Source: JAABVY01 sp964496505 (GTDB taxonomy: Bacteria > Zixibacteria > MSB-5A5 > JAABVY01). Taken from it: DNA of 64,000 bases. Made by a program: the position numbers and the translations under genes. Numbering within the stretch: position 1 is the first letter of the stretch; every line of letters starts with the position of its first letter. Below the pieces are notes generated by a model. It was not told where the DNA came from and searched no databases. It saw nothing but the letters and a program-made list of their open reading frames with translations. The DNA lies in NCBI GenBank assembly GCA_964496505.1, contig CAZBZV010000008.1, positions 20,433 through 84,432 of the forward strand, in the 5' to 3' direction. Below, piece after piece: positions 51,795 to 60,600 of this stretch.

Positions 51795-53306
51795 ATGGTG
51801 AGTTTTTTCAAAAGGCATCCGCTTGCAACTGTGCTTGCAGTCGCTGTAATTCTTCGTATTCTGGCAGTGATTTTTGCCCAGGGTTATATGGCGCATGATG
51901 ATCATTTTGAGACTGTCAAGATCGCATGGGAATGGCATCACGAGGGGATATTCCTTGAGGATGGCAGCCTTAGATGGGAAGGTAAGCCGGATATCGGTGT
52001 TCTCAGGAGCGCGGTTTACAACCTGTTTCTTCTGGCTGAGATGAAGGTCACCACTGCGTTGGGGGCAGATTATCTGGATATTCACATGTATTTCGATCGG
52101 GCGGTACATGCGCTATTGTCTCTCTTTCCAATTCTATTTGGATTCTACTACCTCAGAAAAGAGACTGACACAAGTACAGCGCTAACCGGTGGACTGCTGC
52201 TGGCCGCTTATGGCATGATGCCGTTTTTTGCCGTGAAAAATCTGGTTGAGATGGCCGCGGCTGACTTTCTTCTGCCCTGTCTTGTATTAGCGCATTTTTC
52301 GATGAAGAAGCGCTCAAACGCTCTTGTAATTATTTCCGCAGTATTGGGCGGGATGGCCTTTATGATACGTTTCCATGTCGGCCTTGCTCTCGTGGCGGTA
52401 CCTTTTGCAATGGTAATCCAGAGCCGCAGATGGAAACAGGCCGTACTTTTTTCAATCGGCATACTGGCTATGGTCGCTATTCAGGGGCTGATAGATATCT
52501 GGAGTCACGGCAGATTCATGGGAAGTATTATAAATTATATCACCGGCAATCTGGGAGCGCCGCCTACGATTCCCGGTCCCTGGTATAAATATATTCTGCT
52601 TATCTTCGGAATAATGATTCCGCCGTTCTCGATCTTATTCGTGTTGTCGATTTTTGGAAGGGATGTAATCAAAAAACATCTGATCCTGCTATTATCGTTT
52701 ATAATATTTGTTGCCGGACATTCTGCGGTTGTCAATAAACAGGAACGGTTCATAATCCCGGTCTTCCCCGTACTTCTTGTTCTGGGATGTGTGGGGCTTT
52801 ACTATCTTTATTACAACAGCGGCTGGTATTTCAAATGGAAAGGCCTAAGGGCGTTTTTATGGGGTTGGTTCTTGGTTTTTAATACAGCGCTCCTGGTACT
52901 ATTCACTTTTAATTATTCCCACAAGGGCGCAGTCGAGCCTATGGTATATCTCTCGCGTCAGCACAATGTAGGCGGCGTAATATTCGATTGCACCGAGCGA
53001 AAGAAATGGCTGCCATATTCATACTGGGACTATAAAAAGCCGGGAGCGGTGAAACTTACTCCCGACTATGGATTGCAGGATGCAATTGATGCGGGACAGG
53101 TCAGGTCTTCAGACCCGCCCCAGTATATCGTTGTATTTTCTGATGGAGAGCCGGATGATTACATCCAAAAGTATGATAAGCATTTGGGCAGGTATAAAAC
53201 CGTCTTTCACAGCAAACCGTCGTTAATGGACATCATTCTGCACAGGTTGAATCCCAAGTATAACCACCTGAATGAGTCCTGGGTGTTAGAACTGAAAGAT
53301 CGGTGA
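51795..53306 (+). CDS. GT22-like mannosyltransferase-type membrane protein
   Basis: A 503-residue protein with about ten transmembrane helices. The first external loop contains AQGYMAHDDHFETVKIAWEW with the acidic pair expected for GT-C enzymes. Near residue 320 HSAVVNKQERFIIPVFPVLL is the H-x(n)-K-x-E-R-F motif that marks GT22/PIG-B-type mannosyltransferases. It therefore probably transfers a sugar from a polyprenyl-phosphate donor on the outer face of the membrane. The acceptor is unknown; it lies between genes for dockerin-bearing secreted proteins and near the ligase-like gene. The ribosome site is weak. Confidence 0.82.
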   Translation: MVSFFKRHPLATVLAVAVILRILAVIFAQGYMAHDDHFETVKIAWEWHHEGIFLEDGSLRWEGKPDIGVLRSAVYNLFLLAEMKVTTALGADYLDIHMYFDRAVHALLSLFPILFGFYYLRKETDTSTALTGGLLLAAYGMMPFFAVKNLVEMAAADFLLPCLVLAHFSMKKRSNALVIISAVLGGMAFMIRFHVGLALVAVPFAMVIQSRRWKQAVLFSIGILAMVAIQGLIDIWSHGRFMGSIINYITGNLGAPPTIPGPWYKYILLIFGIMIPPFSILFVLSIFGRDVIKKHLILLLSFIIFVAGHSAVVNKQERFIIPVFPVLLVLGCVGLYYLYYNSGWYFKWKGLRAFLWGWFLVFNTALLVLFTFNYSHKGAVEPMVYLSRQHNVGGVIFDCTERKKWLPYSYWDYKKPGAVKLTPDYGLQDAIDAGQVRSSDPPQYIVVFSDGEPDDYIQKYDKHLGRYKTVFHSKPSLMDIILHRLNPKYNHLNESWVLELKDR

Positions 53307-53340
53307 ACAATCTAAACGACTCTACATAAAATAATTTACC

Positions 53341-53372
53341 AAAAAAAGCCCGCCCCTGAATTTGGGACGGGC
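53341..53372 (-). terminator. Terminator after the three-gene S74 operon
   Basis: On the minus strand GCCCGTCCC pairs with GGGGCGGGC around a short A/T-rich loop and is followed by seven T (53347-53341). It lies 24 bases after the last gene of the operon. Confidence 0.9.
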
Positions 53373-53395
53373 GATATCGATAATTACCCACCGAT

Positions 53396-53905
53396 TTATG
53401 GCGTAAATGGGCAGCAGTCGCCGTTATACCAGTTGGGTGAGCCGGACGAACAATTGCCCGGAGGATCTCCGCCGATAAAAACATAATTTATCAGCCAGAC
53501 AGCATCGGAGACATTTACGAAATCATCTGAATTAGCATCGCCGCAGGCCAGCACCGGTTGAGGTTCTGAGCCTCCTATAAAAACATAATTTATAATCCAA
53601 ACGGCATCGGATATATTGACGCTCAGATCAAAGTTGGCGTCTCCGCATTCTCCCTGGCAGGGGCCGCCTGAAGTCGCGAAGACCTGCCAGAAGCCGTGCT
53701 TAAGCTTGTAATTGGTTGATGAGCCTTCATCAACCGCCGTTTGACTGACTGTGCCCTTGAGGCCATAGTTGGTCGATGATCCCTCGGTACCGCCGCTTGA
53801 GAGCACCTGCCAGTTGATCTCTTCACCGGCTTTGGGATCGTCAGCAACAGCACTCACAAGCGCAATCGCGCCGATCAGGAGTACTATATAATATATCTTC
53901 TTCAC
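53396..53905 (-). CDS. Small secreted protein with two dockerin-like units
   Basis: A 169-residue exported protein (signal YYIVLLIGAIALVSAVA). The N-terminal half has two related strands (SSGGTEGSSTNYGLKGTVSQ and DEGSSTNYKLKHGFWQVF). The C-terminal half has two dockerin-like loops, CGDANFDLSVNISDAVWII and CGDANSDDFVNVSDAVWLI, each with Asp/Asn calcium-ligand spacing. The start is GTG at 53905, supported by GAGGAA; it shares its G with the TAG stop of the preceding gene, so translation is coupled. It closes a three-gene operon, and a terminator follows. It could be a small subunit that docks onto a cohesin-like partner; this is inference. Confidence 0.85.
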   Translation of the reverse strand: MKKIYYIVLLIGAIALVSAVADDPKAGEEINWQVLSSGGTEGSSTNYGLKGTVSQTAVDEGSSTNYKLKHGFWQVFATSGGPCQGECGDANFDLSVNISDAVWIINYVFIGGSEPQPVLACGDANSDDFVNVSDAVWLINYVFIGGDPPGNCSSGSPNWYNGDCCPFTP

Positions 53906-55665
53906 TATTCCTCACCCCCTATTTCAGCGGCCTCGCGGGCTGCCCGTCTTGATTTATAATTTACGGATCTTTCCTCGCCATAGCCGTAACCCTCTGGATA
54001 AAGGTACAGGCCTTTTTCATGATCGAATTTTTCTACTTCAACAGAGATTCTGCCATCCTCGGCGGCCGGATCCTTGCGTATTCCCGTAATCTGCCATGAG
54101 ATCTCCATTCCGGGTTTGCCGCCCGCAATCTCAAATCGATTATTGCTGATTTTTTCGGCAATATAGACAGGCGCATATCCGCCAATGCAGGTAAGTTGAT
54201 AGCGAAAATCCTTATTCAGCGCTTCGAAATATTCAGGGAGGTTGACCACTGCTCCACCATCTGCACCAAGAATTACGACCCCGTCATAAACATTTTTCAT
54301 GTCCGGTGAATTGACTGCACTGTGACAAAGATACTCATTTTCAGGATCAAGTGGATGGTCTATTCGAAAAGCGGATTTTTTCTGATAAAAGGTACCGGTC
54401 ACAATAGCATCGCCATCAAAATATCCCGCCCAGTTATAGTGTAGCCCTCCGGTTACATATCCTTCAATAGCTATGGCATCACTGCCTCCCGAAGCGTAGC
54501 CGTATACGGCCTGTGTATATCCAACCTGATTATCATTCGTCGCAATACCGTAAAGGCCATAAGTCCTGTTTGACGTTGAAGAGGAGGACGTTCTGTGCGC
54601 TTTAGTCCAAATGCCGAATACCGTTCCGGTTCCCGCCTGCCTCGCCTCGCTGCTTGAGACATATCTGGAGCCGGTTGAATTGTAGCCTCTGTCCATTCGA
54701 AGTATGCTGTAAGTTACCGGTTCTATCCCCAATCCAACACAACCGTTTTGAATCGTAAGCGCATCACTGTAATTCGTACCTGAATGTTTACTTCCCAGCG
54801 TGACCAGGTTATCATCTACATCCCATAGCATCCAGGCACGGTCGTTGCCGGACTCACCGAAAACCAGCCCTGTCTGAGTGCCGGGATTGTCATCACCAAT
54901 GACAAGTCGGTTGCCGCTAAAAGAGCCGAGGTCCTTGCCGATAACAAGCGGTTCGCTTGCATCATCAGAGGGTATACCTATACCGACATTGCCCTGATAA
55001 ATGGAAATCGGTCTGCGAGTAATGCCTGCATCTCTGGTAGTGATAGAGAATCTATCATCAGCAGAACGGGTTATGGCGACTCTATCATTTAAATCCTGCC
55101 CTATTAGCAATCCGCTGTTGCTATCAAGACTGCTGATTGTTACACAGGTACCGAAGAAGGTGCCGAGGTTTTGACTGCCAACCGTGAGCTCCTGTTCGGG
55201 ATCTGTATTATTAATTCCAACTTTCATATTCTCAATCGTTTCATCGGTATGAATTGTGTTGCTGGAATAGCCGCTTTGATTGAATTTCCAACCGCCTCCA
55301 TGCTGGGCGTGCATTGCAAAGGCCGATGAAAGAATCTGAGTTCGCGGCAATATCTCTTCCCCATTTACAGAGATACCTAAATAACAAAAACTTGTGTCGG
55401 TTAAAGCAAGCTCCGGCACATTCAAAATGAAGTCGAATAATCCGTCGGTAACCTCCACTGATCTAGAATCAGTATAAACTGGAGATCCGCCATTCTCCAT
55501 GTGATAAATGCTCAGGGAAACATTGTAGACTCCATCCGGTAACGGATCCCCGTTACTATCTGTCAGTCTGCCCTGGTAGTTTGTAGCCTTCGGAACGCTC
55601 ATGGCATGCACTGCAACTGCCAACAAAAGCATTATCAATATTCCACACAAAATCGATTTTTTCAT
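53905..55665 (-). CDS. Secreted fibre-like protein, N-terminal domain shared with the S74 protein
   Basis: A 586-residue exported protein (signal ILCGILIMLLLAVAVHA). The first 110 residues (NYQGRLTDSNGDPLPDGVYN and GLFDFILNVPELAL) form the same domain that opens the upstream gene product. The middle has repeated short beta-turn segments with GIxxxDPEQELTVG, LVIGDDNPGTQTGLVFGESG and TSNRTYGLYGIATNDNQVGY, typical of fibre or spike-like beta structures. The C-terminal 140 residues are a distinct domain ending with an Arg-rich tail. It lacks the S74 chaperone domain. It starts three bases after the upstream stop, with SD GAGGTAGG. The two proteins may form a complex. Confidence 0.78.
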   Translation of the reverse strand: MKKSILCGILIMLLLAVAVHAMSVPKATNYQGRLTDSNGDPLPDGVYNVSLSIYHMENGGSPVYTDSRSVEVTDGLFDFILNVPELALTDTSFCYLGISVNGEEILPRTQILSSAFAMHAQHGGGWKFNQSGYSSNTIHTDETIENMKVGINNTDPEQELTVGSQNLGTFFGTCVTISSLDSNSGLLIGQDLNDRVAITRSADDRFSITTRDAGITRRPISIYQGNVGIGIPSDDASEPLVIGKDLGSFSGNRLVIGDDNPGTQTGLVFGESGNDRAWMLWDVDDNLVTLGSKHSGTNYSDALTIQNGCVGLGIEPVTYSILRMDRGYNSTGSRYVSSSEARQAGTGTVFGIWTKAHRTSSSSTSNRTYGLYGIATNDNQVGYTQAVYGYASGGSDAIAIEGYVTGGLHYNWAGYFDGDAIVTGTFYQKKSAFRIDHPLDPENEYLCHSAVNSPDMKNVYDGVVILGADGGAVVNLPEYFEALNKDFRYQLTCIGGYAPVYIAEKISNNRFEIAGGKPGMEISWQITGIRKDPAAEDGRISVEVEKFDHEKGLYLYPEGYGYGEERSVNYKSRRAAREAAEIGGEE

Positions 55666-55668
55666 TTC

Positions 55669-57012
55669 CTACCTCGCATTCTCAAGTGCTTCTATTCTCT
55701 GTATTAATTCCTCATTGGTTGCTTTCAATTCCTCATTCTGTGTCTTAAGCTCCTTGACCGCTTCCACTAAAAGGGCTGTTATCCTGCTGTAATCCACCCC
55801 TGTTAAGCCATATTCATTCTCTCCCACAATCTCCGGCACAACCTCTTTGACCTCCTCGGCAAGAAATCCCACCTGACGGTTTTCCGGCATTCTCAGCTGG
55901 GGAAACTCTTCTGTCTTGCAGTCATAGTAAACTCCCCGCATCCGAGCCACTTTTTCGAGCGCATTATCAATGGACTGGATATTGGTTTTCGCCTTTGTAG
56001 CAGTATATGTAAACACATCCCCTGAAAACCAACCATTGCCCATAACCGTAAGTGCCTCCGGAACGCTGTCGGTGCCGACCCCGATGCTGGCATCGATGCC
56101 TGAGGCATTCAGATGAATCTCCGCTCCCGGAGCTCCGACCAAATCGGTCCTCAGGGTCAGAGCGCCAGGAGATAAATGTGATTCCATATTTTGCGTAACA
56201 TCGTACATTGAAAGTTGAGCGCTGCCCCCCTTGGCGCTATAATCACTGGTCATATCAAGAAGAAGAGCGGGCGGTTCGGGCTGAGGGTTAAACATCTTGA
56301 TACTGCCGCCAGATGAGGGAAAGGCGCCGATTTCAACAATCTCCCCATCATCACCCGGATCAATAAGCTTCAGTAAATATCCGTCGGCAAAGGGGGACGG
56401 CTCGACACCCATTACCTTACCTATATCATTATAGAGGTTCAGGCTTGCCCCACTTGTGGCATCCGCATTAACCTCAAACATCTTTGCCGGGGGCTCAGGC
56501 TGCGGGTTGAACATCTTAATACTTCCCGCAAGCGACTTCGTGCCATCGAAATTCGATTCCATTACGATTACTGAATCGCCGTCAACATCCTTCATAACAA
56601 GCTTTCCATTCTCAGTTTCAATATCCCCGCCCATTTGCTGTGAAATGAATGCGTGCGGTACCGCCGTAATTAATGTGCGGGGCGAAATTTCCGGGTCATC
56701 TCCAATCTGAATCCCCAGGTATCTGTCCTCGCCGTTAAATACTGAATCCTGGAAAGGTGTAGTCTGCCCGAGAACCACACTAAACAAGCCATTTTCGCAT
56801 TCAACGATATGGCTTTCCGACCACATCCACATTTGCGTCAAAAGGCTTTCATAAATATAGAATGTCACACCATAAGAGCCATTCGCAGGTTCTCCTGAAG
56901 AATCGGTAAGATAGCCCTGATAATTTATTGTTCTGGATGAATCAGCAACTAATATTGTCGCCAAAAATAAGATGATTATGCAAAATAATGCACATGTGAG
57001 TTTTTGTCTCAT
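55669..57012 (-). CDS. Secreted protein with C-terminal peptidase S74 intramolecular chaperone domain
   Basis: A 447-residue exported protein (signal LTCALFCIIILFLATILVA). An N-terminal domain (INYQGYLTDSSGEPANGSYG) is shared with the next gene. The middle has two copies of the segment SIKMFNPQPEPPA, a motif seen repeatedly in FCB fibre proteins. The last 110 residues are an S74 chaperone domain (NRQVGFLAEEVKEVVPEI) ending in a coiled coil (LKTQNEELKATNEELIQRIE), which trimerises beta-fibres. The catalytic Ser of self-cleaving members seems replaced by Thr in TYTATKAKTNIQ, so it may not be self-cleaving. AGGAGGA precedes the ATG. First gene of a coupled three-gene operon. Confidence 0.85.
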   Translation of the reverse strand: MRQKLTCALFCIIILFLATILVADSSRTINYQGYLTDSSGEPANGSYGVTFYIYESLLTQMWMWSESHIVECENGLFSVVLGQTTPFQDSVFNGEDRYLGIQIGDDPEISPRTLITAVPHAFISQQMGGDIETENGKLVMKDVDGDSVIVMESNFDGTKSLAGSIKMFNPQPEPPAKMFEVNADATSGASLNLYNDIGKVMGVEPSPFADGYLLKLIDPGDDGEIVEIGAFPSSGGSIKMFNPQPEPPALLLDMTSDYSAKGGSAQLSMYDVTQNMESHLSPGALTLRTDLVGAPGAEIHLNASGIDASIGVGTDSVPEALTVMGNGWFSGDVFTYTATKAKTNIQSIDNALEKVARMRGVYYDCKTEEFPQLRMPENRQVGFLAEEVKEVVPEIVGENEYGLTGVDYSRITALLVEAVKELKTQNEELKATNEELIQRIEALENAR

Positions 57013-57204
57013 GACATCCTCCTGAGATATTTTCCATACTTTTGCCTTGCGGGCTGGTGAGATCAGAAATGAACAATCTGGTCAGAAGCCCCGAAAATAG
57101 TAGTCCTAAGTTGTCCTGCGGGTTGCTCTTTAAAATATACAATCTTAACTGATTTTGTCAATTTAAAAGGGATACAATACATCACTATTATAGTCTTGTA
57201 TACA

Positions 57205-57238
57205 AAAAAGCCCTCTCACAAGAAGCGGGCTTTATTTT
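57205..57238 (-). terminator. Terminator-like hairpin
   Basis: AAAGCCC (57208-57214) and GGGCTTT (57228-57234) form a 7-bp stem; on the minus strand it is followed by TTTTTT, on the plus strand by ATTTT. It lies just after the response-regulator remnant and is probably that gene's original terminator. Confidence 0.8.
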
Positions 57239-57264
57239 AGTTATATCATTATTTGTCTTGAGGG

Positions 57265-57411
57265 CTAATCTCCAATCAGTTCCCTGACCTTGGATATGAC
57301 CTGTTCGGGATCAATTGGCTTGTCGATGAACATTTCCGGCCTGACCAAGACCTCCCCGCTAAGGGTATATTGTTTTAATTTGAGGAATCCTGAATATATT
57401 GAAGATTTTGA
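57265..57411 (-). pseudogene. Remnant of a response-regulator receiver domain (C-terminal end)
   Basis: On the minus strand a 48-codon frame ends VLVRPEMFIDKPIDPEQVIS plus KVRELIGD and a stop at 57265. The pattern of a hydrophobic strand, Lys-Pro, then PxxL/VIxKVRxLI is the final strand, conserved Lys-Pro and last helix of CheY-like receivers. The phosphorylated Asp and all earlier elements are missing. A terminator hairpin follows directly. It is the tail of a decayed gene rather than a functional short protein. Confidence 0.6.
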
Positions 57412-57533
57412 TTAAACTCAACCGATTTGAGGGAGATTAGCGCTTGTACAACCCTTTGCTCAATAGCCACCTGTGCCTGAAACGCTTCCGGGTCCTCGAA
57501 ATATGATGTATTTGAATGACGGCATTTACCTGA
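57375..57533 (-). pseudogene. Open fragment upstream of the receiver remnant, unidentified
   Basis: A minus-strand frame with no convincing start and a stop at 57375 encodes a helical, biased peptide (YFEDPEAFQAQVAIEQRVVQ then ALISLKSVEFNQNLQYIQDS). It looks coding-like in composition and lies next to the receiver remnant in another frame. I cannot assign a family. It may be part of the same decayed locus. The other bases between 57013 and 57667 hold only terminators. Confidence 0.35.
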
Positions 57534-57547
57534 TCAATTCAGAACAT

Positions 57548-57578
57548 AAAAAAGCCGGCTCATATTAATTGAGCCGGC
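57548..57578 (-). terminator. Terminator after the giant cohesin-like protein
   Basis: GCCGGCTCA (57554-57562) and TGAGCCGGC (57570-57578) form a perfect 9-bp stem around TATTAAT. On the minus strand it is followed by six T, interrupted later. It lies 90 bases after the stop of the large gene. Confidence 0.92.
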
Positions 57579-57667
57579 CCGTATGGAATTCAGCATCCCC
57601 ATTTTGGTTCGAATCCGATTATACGCCTGGAGAGGGCATCCCCTCTCCAGGGTTAAGGTTAATGATA

Positions 57668-60600
57668 TTACTTCACCAGAATCATCTTTGCGGTTTTTTG
57701 GAATTCCTCTGTTTCCATGCGATAGAAATAAACACCGGTCGCAACTCTGCTATCGCTCTGGTTGGTGCCATTCCATGATACCGTATGTCTGCCAGCAGGC
57801 TTGACATCATCAACCAGAGTTTTCACAAGCTGTCCAGAAATATTGTAGACCTTGATCGTAACCCGGGTTTCTTCTGGCAGACTGTATGATATTTCGGTTT
57901 CGGGATTGAAGGGATTTGGATGATTCTGGCTCAACTCATATCGATCCGGTAAAGCAGCCACGGCCGCAATCGGCTCTGATATGAAGCCCTCGCCGAGCAG
58001 TTTGTTGTTCTGGTTATCGCGGATATCCGCATCGCTCAGCGTCAGCTCTGCTTCACCCAAAGTGAGCACATTAAACTGTATGGTCGCAATCAGGCCGGAG
58101 CCCTCAAAGACCTGATCTTTTCCAAGTACCGCAGCGGAGACGGAGACCTTCTCTGTCTCCTGAAGCGGTTTGGTGAAGACCGGGCGGTCAGCTCCGGTCA
58201 ATTGCGGATTGAAAGTCGTGGCGTGATACGAAAGCCGTTTTGAATCGTAGCTGATTTCAGCAAAAACAGCTTTGGCATTATGATTGCCGTTTTCGAGGAA
58301 AACATCGACATAGCATAAATTCCCGTCGAACCTCGCATCAGCCCTGATACCGGTACCGGGCACCTGCGGATTATCGGAGAAGATCGGCCGCGATTTAACC
58401 AATGGCGAGACATCGTCAAAGTTAATCACGAATATGGTTAAATCATCGAAACCGATTATGTTATCCGTTTCCGGGATACCCCTTGTGTTGTCATTAAATG
58501 TCGGTCCGATATCGCATTCATTATTATAGTATGTATCACCATCGCTTGTGCCGTAAGCATTCGAGAATACGGAGAGATCGGTGAAATAAACATTACCGTC
58601 ATACGGGGCTGAGAAATCACCCAGCCAGTATGATGTTGCCCTTGCCTGCGAGCCTGCAGTAGACGCAGAATAGTTGCCGGCCGCATCTACGGTAAAGGCA
58701 GCAAAATGATAAACATCGCGATTTGCATTATCGATATTATGGGAATCTGTATGCGATTCGGCAGTTCCGGCATAAATATAATCGCCATCCGTCGTATCGG
58801 CAGGATATGATGCTTCGGTGTAGGAATCATCATATTCAGGATATCCATGCCCACCGCCGTCAACATAGTCGTTGCGCACGATTACCGTATGATCAAAATC
58901 AGAACCGGCATTTGTCCAGCTCAGTTCGACCTTGTTGTGACCCGGCTGTGCGACCAGACCTGTGGGTGCGGGCGGAGCTGTTATATCCTTGGTAAAGCAC
59001 CATGTATATGAACAGGAATCGGAATTTCCGCGCCCGTTATCGTCCATTACCTTAAATCTGATGCAATGCTGGGCCTCACTCAAGCCGCTCCAGTCTGCTG
59101 TCGGCAATGTCCAGTCTGACGGGCCGTAGGCAGTTCCGGTAATGCCGGCAGCTATCGCTGTCCAGCCGCCGGATGTACATCCATCTAACTGATAATAGAG
59201 CGCATCCAGATCGCAGTTATCGGTGGCACCGAAGTTTACCACAGGAGGCACATTATAATAACCGCCATCTGCGGTATTAACTGAGAGTACCGGATCGGCA
59301 CAATCAGCAACAACCGTAATGGCTTCTGCCTTTGAGGCGGGAATCGTAATGATATTGTTCAGCGGGTCATGGCCCTGCAGGAGCACATAGGTATTTTCGA
59401 TCAAATCTCCTGTGCAATAATCCGCGGTGCCGTTCATTGTTACACTGAACAGCGTGACCGGACCATCCTCCGATCCCGTTAATACACCGAAATTGAACTG
59501 TACACTATCATAACCGGAAGCATTGTCATACTCGGTATAGAATAACTGATAATTGCCCGATGCCTCGGTGGCGCTGACGAAGTTCAGGTCGGCCGGATAA
59601 CGGATGGTAACATTCGCAGCATCCAGCCCAACAACCGCTTCCCCAATTTCAATATCGAAGGTAAAGTCGCCGCTGCAATGATATAGAATATCATCCGGAG
59701 TCATATCCAGTCCGCAGTCAACGCTGGGATAGTTATCTACTCCGCCGGGAGTTCCGCTAATATTGTATTGGGTCGGGTAGCCGCTGTTTGTGGCCCAGTC
59801 GGACCAGCAGTTTCCTGCACCGGTACCATCATCCCATGATACGCCGCTGACATTGCATTCGGCGTTCAGGCCGTTATAGAGCGAGTTGCCGTAAATATCG
59901 ACATCATATACGCTCGATCCGACAGTATAATCATTGATATAAATGCCGGTATCCTGATCAACGATTGTCTCATTGTTCAGAAGTGCTGTAATGTCACCAT
60001 CACCCCGGGTAAAGATCAGGTAACCGTAACTGCCGTTGCTCATAACAGTGTTATTCTGGAAAGTCACATCAACCGATGAACCGGCGGAATAATCTTCATC
60101 GGTGAGCACTATGCCGCCATCGGTGTTATCATGAATATTATTGCCGGTCACATTGGCAACGATATCGACATCACCGGCATAAGTATCGAACTCGTTTCCG
60201 ATATAGAGTCCCCACTGGCAGTCATATATCTCATTGCCGGAGAGAGTAACGTTTTTGATAAGCGCGGGACTTCCTCCGGTAAATGCATTTTCGATATATA
60301 TTCCTGCAGAATTACTTCCATCGGATGCGGCCGGAGTATTATAGCCATAAACAGTATTATTGCTCACCACCGCGGTCGATTGTGAACCGATTTCCATGGC
60401 ATACCCGAAGTCGCTAATAGTCTTGTAGAATGAATTACCGCTGATAACAGTATGCAGGTAGTCGTGAGTTACCAAGGCAACTCGGCCTGTCTCCGCAAAT
60501 GTATTATCAGTGATTGACATCTGGGCTCTGGCGGCATCGGTATAACCGGGTGCACGCATATAGGCAATCATTTCATAATAATAGCCAGAGGCGTCATCCG

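Noticed and set aside
55669..57012. Prophage tail fibre origin of the S74 gene
   Set aside because: It has a signal peptide, no phage structural or integrase genes are nearby, and its operon partners are secreted dockerin-type proteins.
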